A stretch of DNA of 64,000 nucleotides from Acanthornis magna (Eukaryota; Chordata; Aves; Passeriformes; Acanthizidae): positions 16,363,501-16,427,500 of the forward strand of contig JAWUZG010000032.1 of assembly GCA_036785705.1 (NCBI GenBank). The letters run 5' to 3'. Both the position numbers and the translations under genes were made by a program. Within the stretch, counting starts at the first letter, position 1. The number at the start of each line of letters is the position of its first letter. Shown one piece after another: positions 35,828 to 49,800 of this stretch. The notes below the pieces were generated by a model that worked only from the letters and a program-made list of their open reading frames with translations, was not told where the DNA came from and ran no database searches.

Positions 35828-38800
35828 ATGCAAGACTGCACTTCTACATGGTCCCAACTTGCTTGCCCTGGCAGTTGGTGCAACATGGCTCTGAAGCTTA
35901 CTTGCTTATCCATTTGGGTAGCAGAATGAGGAAAATGTGGATAATTTTCTGAAGACCAAGAACATATCTTACACAGGGGTCTGCCCAGTTAATCCTCTCT
36001 AATCCATATTGCTATGTCCTCTCCAGAAACTTCATTTAACCAAAATAGCTGTCATAGAAGGTAGGGAACAGTCAGAGCTCTGCCTGAGCTGCAGTTGAAC
36101 ATGCTCCCAGCAGTTAGGAACAATAAGGAAAATCCTATTGAGTGCTCAAGCAGGGAATTAATTTCTTCCAAGCTGTATTTTCACAAAGGTATTTGCACTC
36201 CTGATAGTGGCTCCTGAAGGACTGAAAAACAGAGAACTTGCTTCAAACATAGACATATTTGGGAACTTTGTACAGTCACACTGTTTCAAGACAACCGCTT
36301 GACAAATGAGAGCCTGGTGAGTGCTAAACAAAGGTGATCTGTTCAAATAATGTCACAGCCTGAGAGAAAATACCACTATCAGAACTAGTCAAGTGTGCGT
36401 CCATCACGACTAATAGCTGGTGTCAGTCCCCCCTGAGTGACAAGCGCTGTGCTCTGGGGCAGGCGGAGCAGAGCCCCAGCCCAGCAGGGCTGAGGTGGTG
36501 GCACACCAGCTGGGACCCTCCAGCTGGCCAAGGGCTGCAGCGGCCCCAGGGCTGCGCACAGGGAGCCACAGGAGCAGGGCTGGGCCACTCAGAGTGCTGG
36601 CAAGGAGGGGGATAAAGCATCCTGGAAAATATAGGTCACAAGCCAACGCTAAACTAACTGAGGAATCAGTTCATTTATTGCCTGACAGCTGTAATGGGTG
36701 GGGTTGGGGGAGACTGAATCTACGGGTCCCTGAAGAACTCGCACTGCTGCTGTCCACAACAGCATGGATGGTATCAACAAACACACAAGTATTAGGGGCA
36801 CTGCAACACTCCTAATTTTCATTTAAAACCCTAAAAACTATCAATCAATCAAAAAAAAAACCAAAGGTAAAACCTTAGCTGAAAAAGGTCCAGTGGAGAA
36901 CTGAGAATTTCCTTTCTTTTCTTGGTTTAAATCATGCCCAGTTCAAGTTATTTGAACACATGTATTTTATATCTGTAAGGGTTTTGTTGTGGTTACCCGG
37001 AAAATGGGAAGAAATTACTGTGCTGGTGATTTCTTTTTCAATTATGAAATAAAAGGTAAATGATTATAAAATATGAGTGACTTGTACAGACGATATGTTA
37101 TATCTTTTCTTCTTGTCCTGACTACTGCCCCCGTAATCATATAAGTAATTGCAAAGAGATTGCACCAGCCTTTATAATTCCCCTTCAAGGCACTTAGAAA
37201 GGATGGGAATTCATTCTGTTTCATTTGCAGACAAACGTCACAATTCTGAGGGTTCCTATCCCAGACAATCAGATTTATGAGATAAAACAACCATAGGGGG
37301 AATGTGACTCTGATGGAAGAAAAAGGCTGATTAGGTTATTGGTGTGTGCACAGCAATAATCATGTTTAAACTGGAGCTGGAACATGGCAATGTCCTTAAC
37401 AGGCCTCCTTGATCCATCCCTCTAGAAAGAAAACGGAAGGGAAAAAGGTAAACCCAAAGAAGGAACATGGTAGAAGTAGTGTTGAGCAAGGAATATGGGA
37501 AGAAAATGCTGCACCAAAAAGCCAGCAACAAACGGCATGATTTCCCACGTATCAGGGATCAGTCAGCCCAGCTCATGGTTTGTTCTTACACACTTCTTAA
37601 CTGCACAGGGTGCCTGTTCAATGTGATACAAAATCATGTGTGTTTCTGTACTTTAGGTGAGTTTTTTAAGTTCAAACCACCTTTAAAGTGCATTAGCAAT
37701 CCCGTAACACCTAACAAAGAGGAAAGGCTGGGTACAGTTCTTCCTCCCCAATACACCCAGTCATCTGCGCCACACTCTCTGCCCCCAGAAAAGAAATGGT
37801 AAGAAAGAGGCATTCTAATCTTTACGAACCATTGACTTCAAGGGGCTTTGCATTGCCTGAGCCCTTCATTTTTGTATTCTAAAGAAACCAAGAGAAAGCT
37901 TGTGAAGATCAGAGGCAGCTGAATGTCTTTATGTGTAAAATAACTTGAAAGGTAGGGCTTAACCCTAGCAAAAGAGAGCAAAATTCACAGTTCACCTACT
38001 CTCTCCAGTCATAGATTTGTAATTTTGATGCTTGTGATAAAACTAAAAGAAAAAACATTAAAATTACATGGGGAAGGGAGGAGGGTCATGAGCCTAAACT
38101 AAAAGCCTGAAAAAAATAATTTCAGGACTTCAATTGTCCCTACAGATTTCCTCTAAAGACTGACAGCATGTGGCACTATCTTAGTCTAATTTTCTCCAAA
38201 GGGAAAATGTAACACTGTATTAACATTAAACTAATCAGAGGAGCCAAATATATCTGTATGCACAACATATCTGTATCTCCCTATCTCAGAAAACTTTCTA
38301 CCCCAACTGAACACCAGCTGGAAGAGAAATTCTTGCAATGGAGCCCTTTCAGTTTAATCCCTTAATCTTCTCAACAGTAGGGATTCTCTCTTAAACCCGA
38401 CTGGAAAGTAACATCTGCACTGTTGAAAGAGAGAAAGCACCAGAAGGCAAGCCACGGAGGTCTCAGCTCCCTCTCTCCCACTTGGTAATTTTCTCTTGAA
38501 GATGCCTGTTTAAGGGTAGTTTATATTTAATGGCAATGCCACAGATCAGGCAGAACCCCAGAGGCTGAAACATTTTCTGTTTCTGAGCAGTTATGGCTCT
38601 CCATTCTTATGCTGTGTCAAAGGCAGGAGAACTTTTAATGACAAGGAGACCAGAGAGGTGGATTAACCTGCAGAGACAGATTAACCTGTGAGTGTTGTTA
38701 TGCCCTGAAAGTTACTACCTTTCCTCCCTTCAGCCATCCCTTCTTATTATTCATGGTTAGTATTTTCACAGTTTAGACCACAGTGATGTTCCTGTTTGTA

Positions 38801-41550
38801 ACATGTCCTGACTGTCAGACCTAGGGTTTTATTATGGGTTTCAATGTCTCTTCTAGATTGGAGGTTAAGCGACACAGTAGCACAGATTAGTTGAGGGGCT
38901 GCCTCCCAAATGCTAGGTCCCAGTTTCATGGGTTAACCCAGCCTTACAAAATCCCATGAAAAGTCAGGCACAGCACTCACAATCTGGCTATGTCTTCTTA
39001 CAATCTAATAGAAATGGGAAAACATCCCTCTCTAATTAGAATTAAATGTAGAATGCGTATTAAAGTATGGAACTCCTACGTATTAATGTCTTTGAAATCT
39101 CAAACCACTCTGAACTCAGGTGACCAAACGGGTCACTAAAGTCACTCCATTCTGTTCTCTCTTTGAATATGTGCCTTGTTTCCTCTCTGTCCCCTCGTTT
39201 CTTCTCTGTCCCTTTCTCCCCCTTTTTAAATTCCTACAATGCTGCGGTACAAGTATCTGTTGCAGAAAGGAGAGCTGATGGTAGCTAGCCTTATGCTGTT
39301 AGACTGGCCCGTTTCTGAAACAGCACTCACAGCCAATTAAAGCAAACTTTTTACCAATGTCCAAGAAAATTTTCACAGAAATTATTCACGCTTACTTTTT
39401 TAGTAACCCTTCAACTTTATAATAGTAATCACTTGCTCTGGAGAACAGAGCCTGACCCATGCCATATCTTAGGTTAAAAGCTACTTTTTGGAAGAAATAC
39501 TGACTTGTGACTCCAAATCAGGCATATGCTGAAAAAAGCAGGTGCACAGTGATAAGAATGCACCTTTTTGTTTTGGTATTTGGCACTTTCATTCTTCCAT
39601 CTGAAGTCTGTAATTTATCATAGGTTGTACTGGATATTCTGTGACTTCTGGTGAAAGAATGCTCTAGTTCAGCTTCCTGGGCTCAGAATCTGTGACTTGT
39701 TTTATGGTTGCAGAAAAATTAGTGTGCAGGACCAGAGCTTCCTTCAGCCTTGGCTGGAAGCTTCTGGCTCTTTACCAGGGTGAGACCTGCCCAGGAACCA
39801 GTGAGTTACTGAGCTGTGGCACCACAGAAAAGGCCCCCAGCTGGGACATTTGGATGGCACTGCAGTGGTGGTCCAGAAGGATATTCAGGGGACTGGGGAC
39901 CTAAGTTTACAAGCAGTCCCAAAGCCTTATGAGCATATGTAGGGCATCACCCCTGTGGGTATTCTCTTTATTCAAGTGATGCTTACAATAGCAAACACCT
40001 CCCCTACTGAACATACCATATTTTCCAGATTGTGTGTGTCCAAAACAGACTAGTGACTTGAGGCAGACCTTCTGATCTCCTCTCTCTTCCATCTGGATCC
40101 ATCACACAGAAGACAGAAGAGAATCCCAGACTCTCATAGAATCAGGTCTTAATAAAACATATAACTATAATTTAAGATAGGTAAATTATTTCTATGCGGA
40201 AAATTTAGGTAAAGTGACTGAAAAAGATGAACTAGAAAGGCTGGTAAACAACCCTGCTTCTATCCACTAGGTCCTGGAAAGGTAAGCACATTCCTCCAGT
40301 CCTTGTTCAGCTTTCAGTGCCTTCCTGAGCCAAAAACACCCCACTAAGGCTTGGCAATAAGCCTGTCCCCCTGCCAGACAGGTCTCCTTCCTCTTTCACA
40401 TGCTTCTCAGTCTGTTCCTTGCTTGTTGCCCCTTTTGCCCACTGCCCACCCCATCCTTAATTTGGGAAAGCTGTGCCATGCCCACCTTTTCTTAAGGAAA
40501 AAAGAAATCATCCTCCCTTTTGACGACTCCCCCAAGGTTTTGGCTTGACCCAGAAGGCAGCAGTGAGAACCTACTTACTCTCATAACCTCTGCAACATGA
40601 TGTACAATACACAATAGCGGGCCACAAATAAATTAGAGAAGGAATACTTATGTTCCAAGGTTGTGGTATACTCTGCTGATTTTATGTCTGCAGTGTTTCT
40701 GGGGGGGCCCTTTAGAAAGCCAGAGTTAATGCAATGGCCCATGAGAAACAGAGTGCAATTAGTGAAGGCTCCTGGAAGCATGCGAGGCAGGAAAATCGAT
40801 CTTCGCAAACCTTGGCCTTAGCCTGGAAAGAAGTGGTTTTATGATCATGGTGCTTTTTGACCTGTCAGCATCATGGCTCTATATTACAAAGGCTGTTGTT
40901 GTTCCTTCCTGGAGATGCACTGGAAACAAAAGTGGATTAAGGGGCAGAGGGCACTGTACTGCCCCCTCAGCTATCCAAATGCAAAAAGAGATATATTGCA
41001 TGGCCAAGAAGAGTCTGTAATGTAACAGCTTAATACTGTTTTTGAAACACCAGCCCAGTGAGAATCCCCATGTTGTTGTATTCAGAAGGTCAGGTACCTG
41101 CCTTCACTGTATCTTAACCCAGAGGCTCAGTGTGAGCTCTGATTTGTGGTCAGCATCTTTTCATTTCTGTCCTGACCCAGATTCAGAGCCTTTGCTCCAA
41201 ACTGGCATGAGACTGCAGGGATCAGAGGCCATTTGCTCTATTGTTGGCAGCTAGGTGCAAGACTGTCCAGGGAGAGGTGGAGTGGAGGTGCTGCAAAAAG
41301 ATAAGTCTCAAAAATAGACACTTTTACCTGGGAAATCCTAAAATGCCACTGCAGAATCAGGGGATGCCAGGGATAGGCAATACACCAGCCTTAGGAGCCA
41401 ACAGCTCTGCTTTGCTGAGGGCTTAGGTGGAACAGCAGTCAGGTGGTGATGTAAGCACATGCACCTCTCTCTTCCTGTTCCCTTGATCCCATTGCTTTGA
41501 CTTGCAGATTCTTGAGGCTGAGGATACAAGAGAACATATTATGAGAATAT
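35828..41550. other. Noncoding sequence with one GC-rich patch
   Basis: No exon is supported in 5.7 kb. 36420-36620 is distinctly GC-rich, with CAGGGCTG and GCTGCAG words on the plus strand, and it keeps overlapping frames open on both strands. It resembles the GC-rich patches near 54.9 kb and at the right edge of the window. The rest is AT-rich and unremarkable. Confidence 0.5.
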
Positions 41551-41551
41551 G

Positions 41552-41616
41552 TGTTTTTCTCTTTTTTCCTCTTGCTTTTCTTTCTTTTTTTCTTTCTTCT
41601 TTCTTTCTTTTTTTTT

Positions 41617-41688
<72 letters not shown>

Positions 41689-41886
41689 TTCTTTCTTTCT
41701 TTCTTTTCTTCCTTTTTTCTTTCTTTCTTTTCTTCCTTTTCTTTCTTTTTTCTTTCTTTCTTTTTCTTTTTCCTTTCTTTCTCTCTCTCTCTCCCTTTCT
41801 CTTTCTTTCTCGCTCTTTCTCTCTCTATCTCTCTCTTTTTTCTCTCTTTCTCGCTTTCTCTCTCTCTCTCTCTTTCTTTCTTTCCC
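41552..41886. repeat. Long polypyrimidine tract, (TTTC)n with (TC)n
   Basis: From 41575 to 41885 the plus strand is almost purely C and T. It begins as TTTC tetramers (about 22 consecutive units at 41617-41690) and passes into TTTCTTTTC and TCTC variants, with only three or four purines. Such homopurine/homopyrimidine mirror repeats can form triplex (H-DNA) and are prone to slippage. Three phenylalanine/serine-rich frames of 114-158 codons run through it and are artefacts. Confidence 0.97.
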
Positions 41887-42995
41887 TCATTGAAATCTCT
41901 GCAAGTGTGCTGAGAAGGGGTGGGAGGGTGTCTGCTGCAAGATTATTACTGAGACCACTTGTGACACTTTCTCATTAGCCTGTGTAATGGGAAGCCAATC
42001 TGCTGCTCAGGAAGCAGCACTGCAAATTATTTTCAGCCACAGATGATGCAGCCTGGCTCTGAACTGCTTAGGCCTTGTTGTAACAGAAGCACCAGCAATA
42101 TCCATTTAATGTGCATTGACCTTTCCCTGACCTGGGAGACACAGACAGCTCCTGTTCTGGCCTTTTTCTATCACCATGCCTTTTTCTGTAAAGGTTTCGT
42201 CTTGGCAGACTACCAGGAGAAAAATACTAAATTCTGTCTGCAAAAAGGTGTAAAGTTTGTTTGGCTTCAGTTCAGCCGGGGGAGAGAAACAAATTTATCT
42301 TTCCCCTCCTGCAGCCATGCTGAGGACACATGGCAACTTTTGAACCTTAAAGGGCAGTGATATGGGGTGAGGACAAAGTAATCTGGACAAAGAGTGCCCC
42401 TAGGGCATTAAAAATAACTATTCCCCTCACCTTCTGTTGCTGCAGTAAGCTCACATCACTTGCCACTCAGCAGGAGATCTGTATCAAACAGGATGAAACG
42501 GGATGACAAGAAGTTCCTGAACGTAGACAAATCCATCAAGTCTCACGCTTTGGACATGAAACTCTGAACCACTGCCTGCTCCTAAAATGATAACGTTTTC
42601 ATATACAGTTGAAGAGGCACAAGCTTTTCATTTTCCGTGACAGAAGAAAAGAGATTGGGGATGATGCCCTGACCCCAAATCTTGACATACTACGCAGCAG
42701 CAGGCCAGCACAGCCACAGAACCCACGGTACCAAACTTTGAGCACACCCACAACACAGTCATAAATGAGGAGAAGGGGAAACATGAGACAGATGTGGAAG
42801 GGCATGAAGAAAACACCTCTTCCTTGAAAATCAACCAGAGCTCAGGGGAAGAGATCATGAAGAAGCAGAATACGAAGTAAAAGATTCCTGCTCCATCAAA
42901 AGCATGAGACTTCATACTTGAGTTGGATGAGCCTTTACTGACAACACTACACAGCCATCACAGTGCCCAACAGGGCCAACCATCCCTCAAGACTT
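41887..42995. other. Noncoding spacer
   Basis: No gene or repeat is recognised. The short frames at 42043-42360, 42599-42805 and 42628-42915 have no motifs. Confidence 0.5.
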
Positions 42996-43845
42996 GATCA
43001 CAGAATCACAGAATCATTAGGGTTGGAATGAGTCTCTGGAGATCATCCAATCCAACATCCCTGCCAAGGCAGGGTCACCTAGAGCAGGCTACACGGGAAT
43101 ACACCCAGGTAGGTTTGGAATATCTCCAGAGAGGGAGATCCATGACCTCCCCAGGCAGCCTGTTCAGTGCTCTGCCACCTAAATGTAAAAAAAATTCTTC
43201 CTCATGTTGAGGTTGGAACTTCTTGTGTTTTAGTTTATGGATATTGTTCCTCATCCTGTCATTGGCACAACTGAAAAGAGTCTGGCACCATCCTCCTGAC
43301 ACCAACCTTTGAGATGTTTGTATGTACTGATGAGGGCCCCTCTCAGTCTTCTCTTCTGCAGACTAAACAGGCCCAGCTCCCTCAGCCTCTCATCATAACA
43401 GATGACATATCCTGTCCCTTAATCACTTTTATGGCCTCCACTGGACCATTTCCAGTAGCTCCATGTCTTTCTTGCGCTGAGGAGCGCAGAACTGGACACA
43501 GCACTCCAGATGTGGCTCACCAGGGCCAAGTAGAGGGGCAGGATCACCTCCCCCAGCCTGCTGGCCACACTCTTCCTGATGCACCCCAGGACACCACTGG
43601 CCCTCCTGGCATCAGGGGCACTGCCAGCTCATGGTCAGCTTATCATCCACCAAGACTCCCAGATCCTTCTCCACAGAGCTGCTCTCCAGAAGGTCAGCCC
43701 CCAGCCTCTACTGGTACTTGGGGTTATTCCTCCCCACACTTGCCCTTGTTGAACCTCATCAGGTTTCTCTCTGCTCAACTCTCCAGCCTATCAAGGTCCC
43801 ACTGAATGGCAGCACACCCTTTGGGTGCATACGTAATGCTACACT
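42996..43845 (-). mobile_element. CR1 LINE fragment: ORF2 C-terminal region plus 3' end
   Basis: On the minus strand the fragment runs from about 43845 to the 3' terminus at 42998, which reads 'gattctgtgattctgtgatc'. Its coding part contains 'CCVQFCAPQRKKDMELLE', then '[19 protein letters not shown]' and 'RALNRLPGEVM'. These are the order and wording of the CR1 thumb and C-terminal domains. Frameshifts and stops break it. It is about 850 bases, one of the two longest CR1 pieces in the window, and lies in the orientation opposite to the copies at 17.2 and 35.4 kb. A 163-codon plus-strand frame at 43314-43805 is only the antisense of this LINE. Confidence 0.93.
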
Positions 43846-46800
43846 TTTATATCATCTGCCACCAAAAGGCAATTTTTGTTCTATTTATTCCCACTCCATC
43901 TTGTTTTCTGCCTCTCTGCTCTCCAGATTACTCTGAAAGCTGAGAAAAACTTACTGCAGTTTCAGTTGCCTCATCGGAGGAAGGTCATTATATTTCCTTC
44001 TTGGCCTTTCTTGCTCCTCTGGTTTATGGATTGCTGACGTACTCACGTGGCCTTTGTTTTGATCTCTGCACTATATGCCAGGGCTTGAGAGAGCTCATCC
44101 AAGGAGCAAATGGACATTTGTCAGAGATACTTATGCAAAGACAGAGCAGTGATGTCTCAGAGAGCCTACCCTGGATGCAAAAGTGTTGCACCACGTAGAA
44201 CTGTTCTGACATCAGTTGTCACCTTGGCCAATCGTGCAAGCAAATGTTGGACTGGTGCCCACTTTAAAGGAGCTGTGCTGAAAGATCTCACTTTTCCAAA
44301 GTGCGGGCTGATTAATTGCAGGGCTGTGAATTCTTCCTCTAACTTGTCTGCACAAAGTGAGGTTTAGAAGGGGTAAAGCTCATTCCAGCTAATTATCCTG
44401 TGTAGAACCAGAAACCCGAAAGATACAGCTAAATGAATTTCTGGCAATAGAGGAGTTTAAACAAATTGCAGAGTCACGGGACAAAGCCTTGCTGCATAGA
44501 AAGGCCAAGAGGGAACAATACTAGAGCCAATTGCAATTGCCTGCTAACCCTGGCACTTCTAAAGCTCACCTCCCATTGCTATTGCCAGCTGCTTATTTTT
44601 TACAGCAATCTTGAATGTTTACATTGAATTAATAAAACCCGAACATTTGTGCCATTAACTTCTGGGCTTGGTAATTCTGACATTTCTGGTATTTCTTCTC
44701 CAGTGTGCAGAAAGCACTCCCCTCTCCCTCCCCCGCAGTTCTGTAAGGGCTCCAAGTAGCTCAGTATAATCTCTGCCCTCTGTTCCAATATCCCCTCATG
44801 AGTCCTTGTCCTGATTTGGGATCAATCTGAACATATCCTCTGACAAAATGACTACACCCCATCTCAGTACATTCCTGCTCCACATTCTCCTAAGTTGATT
44901 ATAGAGCTAATTGGACATAGGGAAGAGAGCAATTTAACTTCCCTGGAAGATGACAGCTCTTAAATGCCCAGAGCCATTGAGAGTAGCTCTATGCGAGAGC
45001 TAATTTTTCCACCTCACTTATCACAGGCAGCTTTCATGCACTGGAAGTTTTAGGGCAATACTTTTCATCAGAAAAGAAACCAAGTGTTCAGAATCACACT
45101 GCATCAGCCCAGGACATTAATTTGCTCATTCTCTAATTTGTGTTGAGGTGTTCCCCAAATGGCCCTTTTCCCCACTGGGACACATAAGAGCCAGCAGCAT
45201 TACAGCTCCTAGGAAAAATGATGCAGAGGATGGAGTGAACCTGCTGCTGTTCACTGAAGAGAGCTGAGGAAAATGGGATGAGAATGGAAAGAAAAAAAAA
45301 AAGAAAGACTGAGCATTTGGAGAAAATTAAGCAGAGGAACAGAGAAAGAAAGGCAGACGAGGAGAGACGAGTTGGAGCAACTGGAGTTGCAACTGGAGTT
45401 GCTCCTTCCTGGACACGTAAAGCTATGGCACTGAAGAACTTTGGGAAAGGCTTTCTGGTCACCTGGCCAGAGGCCGCTGAGAAAGAGAGCTGAAGACTGC
45501 TCCTGACATCCCTCCGCTTTTGAAACTTTTCAAAGGAATTGTTTCCTCCTGGAATTCATCAATGCTGGCTTCCCATGGGTGTGATAGGGAGGGAATCCCC
45601 TTTTAGAAGGTTTTAGCCTCTTGAAGGTCACCTCAAACACCACTCTGAAGACAACACAGGTAAACGCTTCAGCCTCAGCTGTGCTCCAGCAGGAAGAGCA
45701 GAAACCTTGCTGTTTTCTGTGGTACCAAAGTGGTACCTTGTGAAAACAGGAGCCCATATATCCATACATCTCAGACTATCATGTGGCTTGAGCCCCAGCA
45801 CACACCTAAGCCCTGTTCACAGCCATCCTTCCACAATGGGCACGGGGCTCTGTGCTGGGGACACACAAGCCCTGCCCTAGGAAATGCAACCTGTTGTTCA
45901 ACAGCATGTCACCCCCTTTCCCAAACAAAAAGCAGCTGGGAGAGAACATCTACCCCTAAATGTAGATTTATTAACACTCAGCACCAGGAAAGTCAAGGTC
46001 AAGGGTTAAAGCTTGCCTTTATCCATCACCTCTTGATATGACCTTGGTGGGGCTTTTTGCAAAGGGCAGGGACAGTTGACGCCGTAATGAGCTGCTCTTC
46101 CCAGGAGACCCAGCATGATGAAACAGTACAGAACATCCACTTTCATGTATCAGTGCAAGAATACAGGTTTGATTGGTAATAAGTTTCCCATTAAAAACAC
46201 ATGAGAACTTACCTCAGAGAGACAGAGAGTAGACCACACAGGATAAAGTCTTTTCAGCCAGCTTTTAATGAAGACGGTTACATCCATGTATTTCAGGGTT
46301 TCCTTCCTCATTCTTTTCCAAAGAAAACAGGCTCATTTCATGGAGCTAAACTAGAATGAAGAATAAATTCACAACTGTTGTTCTTTCACTGGGTCAATTA
46401 CATTTTGAAATCTGAATGACTGTGGATTTAATACAACTAAGATGGTGCATAATAATATTAAATCACATGAATGTGTAATAGCTGCTTTTCAGAATGAAAG
46501 TTTTTTAATTTGAGGAAATTAATAGTTTCTAAAAAAACAAGAAAAATACAACTCGGGTGGTCACTGAGACCGTTCATTTTAATGAGTTAGCCAATATATT
46601 GACTCATACAAGGAAGGATCTAATGCTGTTTTATTCTGAGGACCTATTGAGGCATTCATTCATCTCTCAATCAGGACTGGATGTCACAAGCTTTGCCATT
46701 TGCTTGAACTTATGTTCCAAACACAGTAAACAAGATGCTCTTCAGTGCTCTCCTTCACTTTTTCCTGTTCTCTCCCTCCCTCTCCAGGCACATATGGAGA

Positions 46801-49800
46801 GCCTGTAGCAGTTTGCTCAGTGGATTTGTGGATTTTACCCAGTGGACTATGGAGTTTGTTCCATGTACCTGTATTTCTGAACTTGAACTCCAATCTCAGA
46901 TTCATAACTGATGTATCTTGAAGCATGGAAATTCACAGCACACAAAACATCCTCTTCTGCTCAACTGGTCCCCTGTTAGTACTGAACCAACTCAGGGCTG
47001 TTATTTTTATGCAGGTAAGGAGGCCACTCAGTCACCAATCCATACTGGAATGATGCCAAAAATTACTGGTGTTTCATGTGGAATAAAGACAGAAAGACAG
47101 TACACATAAACCAGTTTACACCTCTGTTTGCAAGCAGATCTGATCCAACAGAATTAAATTGTTCTCATCTATGAATATTTTACCTTCTGTGCAGTACAGC
47201 ATCTTCTGAGGTTCTGAGGTGTAGTTAGGGGTGCAGATGGAGATCAAGAATCAGTCGTAGAAAAGAGAGGTGCTTTGGAGTACTCAGCTCAAGATACCTT
47301 TAAAGAGGCCCAAGAAGTTCAGAGCAGACACTGTAAAGGGCACCTGTTTTAAAATTGTCTCCACCTGAGAATCAGAAGACAAATGAACTGTACTCACCAG
47401 CATTTTTAAAAACTTTGGTCTTGGTTTAAAGAGCTGAACTGTGAACATGGTATCGTGTGAACCACAACAGCCGCATAAACTTACAGCAGACCTGGACCTG
47501 CAACACTTTTAGAACGGCCAGGACACAGGGCCAGTCCTTCTCCACCCACCGCCAGCAGCAGCACTGCAGAAAACAAGAGGCACAAACATCTGCCAAACAC
47601 ACACGCACTCTCCCATCTCAGGAACCATCACACCAGATGGTACAAAAAACCCATCAGACAGCCCAGGAAAGAGCCCATGGCCAACAGGGACTACAGCAGC
47701 ACTGAATCTTGGCTAACTGTAAAGCTGGGTAGATCGGGACAAAAGGCTCTTCTGCTCACTCTGCCTTGCAGTCTGCCCTTCTGTGAAGCAGCCATGGTGA
47801 GCCACCACCACAGCACTGGGCTGTGTTCCCCTCCGTCCCCAGAAGCTGTAAGGAGCTCACACAGGGGAGCAACCTTTATTGAAGTGGCCAGCCCTGCCAG
47901 GGCAGGCTTTGGGTCCAAATGACATTAATATGCAAAATTCTCTGATTTCTCTCTCGGTGCTTTCTGTGTTGTTTAGGAAAAGTGCCTCTCTTAGAGCACT
48001 CTATTTTTTCTCAATATTGCATTTATAAGAGGAATTTCCTTACCCAGAACCAGCAGATACTCCCCCTGCTCCACCCTTCCCTATCTTCATCCCTGTCCCC
48101 ATAAAACTATTATTTAAAAACATGAAAAATACTCTGGCAAGTGATCTTCCCTCCACCCTCCCTGCTATCTGTTTAAATATCCTTGACTGCAAGACATTCA
48201 GTACAGAACAGTCATCAATTTTTAATTCATTTAATCTCTTGGTAACAGTGTTCTCGTGAACTGAAGGGCCCCTGAGGAAACTTCACAGAAACCTCAGATG
48301 CTGGATCCAGGAATGAAATTTTGAGGATAGAGTGGACCCCATGACGCTGTATGGGTTAATGGGGAAAAAAAAGATACTTAAAACTGAGAACCTTTCACCC
48401 CCAGTCAAATCAAAACACATTGTAAACCAGAGCTCTGTACCCTAACACAGCACAGATTGAAACAAGCACCAGGGAGAGAATTCCCTGCGTCAGAGTTGTT
48501 CATGATTCAGCAAACTTGGGAAGGAGCCCTCTGAGTAAACATGTGGGCTGTCTGCGCTCCTGGTCCTGCTACTGCTTCTCCATTCTTGTTCCAAGAAGCT
48601 CAGAGAACATCCTAATATGCTGTCAGTAATTAAATTTTGCCTGCTTAAATGCCCTGGAAGTCTCAAGAGAGGACAGTTTTTCTCCCAGAGTCTGTAAATG
48701 TGGGGGAATCTAATGCTGTGTGCATCTGCATTGTTCTCCAAAGAACTGTCACTCAGAAATGGACAAAAGGCTACCTGTGTACAATGTGAATGTTAATTGG
48801 CTCTGCAGGCATTTTAGGGTAGGGAGCAAGAGGATTCTTGGATATATTCAATCATATCATATAATGGTAGCACTCACAGGCCCCAGTTGTACAGGAGTGT
48901 TGCATGAAAACAGGAAAAGAGCAAAACCCCATCTCCAGTATTTTATCATCTCATGAAAGAGGTTAAAAATAACCTATAGCTCCAGTTCTGTGGCAGCCAG
49001 AAATTATGCATCTTATCTGAACCCAAGCTTTCTCATCATGGGATGTATAAGAACCACATTTCTCTGAGAAGGCTTTTGGAAGGAGAAAAAGGTTTGATCA
49101 CACACTGTATGCTGCTGAATTTAATGCACACATAGAGCCACATCAGCTCTACAGCACAAAGTGCCGATGCACCCACAGCTCCAGATATGCAGCGTGTCTG
49201 GATGCCACTGGCTATCACAGAGAAGTGCAATGCTGACAAGGGTGGCAGCAGAAAGAAGCCTAAAGCCTTCAGCCACCCTCCTCACCTCCCTCAGCCCTCC
49301 TGCCCAGAAGAGACCCCTGCCCAGTATTTCCTTACCCATAGCACCTGGCAAGCTGCTCTGCAGGGATGGGCATGGCCAGGTCCTGCTTGGCTTCTAGAGG
49401 CCGATGCTGAGCAGCTACTTCAAGCAAACTCAGTTGTAAAGAGACTGTGACTTTCTACACCAAATCACACAACACGATTTCCCATCTTTCCACAGGCACC
49501 TTAACATAACAGGCAGGCTGCTCCTGTAATGACAGGCAGCACAAGAACACAAGGCATTACGCTACAGTTCTACTCAGTAAATAAGTATGGTTTTTGCAAG
49601 ATTATGCAATGTATAGGACATTTAAGGGTCTATTTTGCAGAAAATGGTGACTAGAAAATCATGATGCAAAACATGGCCTCAATGTTTAGTGCTAAAGCCC
49701 CTTCCATGACACCCACCAGCAGAACTGCAGTTCAGCCAGACACAGAGATGCTGGGACAATTTGCATAGTTAGTGTTTCTTGCAGACTTCCCCTATTTGGG

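Noticed and set aside
41502..41978. 158-codon Phe/Ser-rich frame
   Set aside because: It is a direct translation of the TTTC/TCTC microsatellite.
43314..43805. 163-codon plus-strand frame
   Set aside because: It is antisense to a minus-strand CR1 ORF2 fragment.
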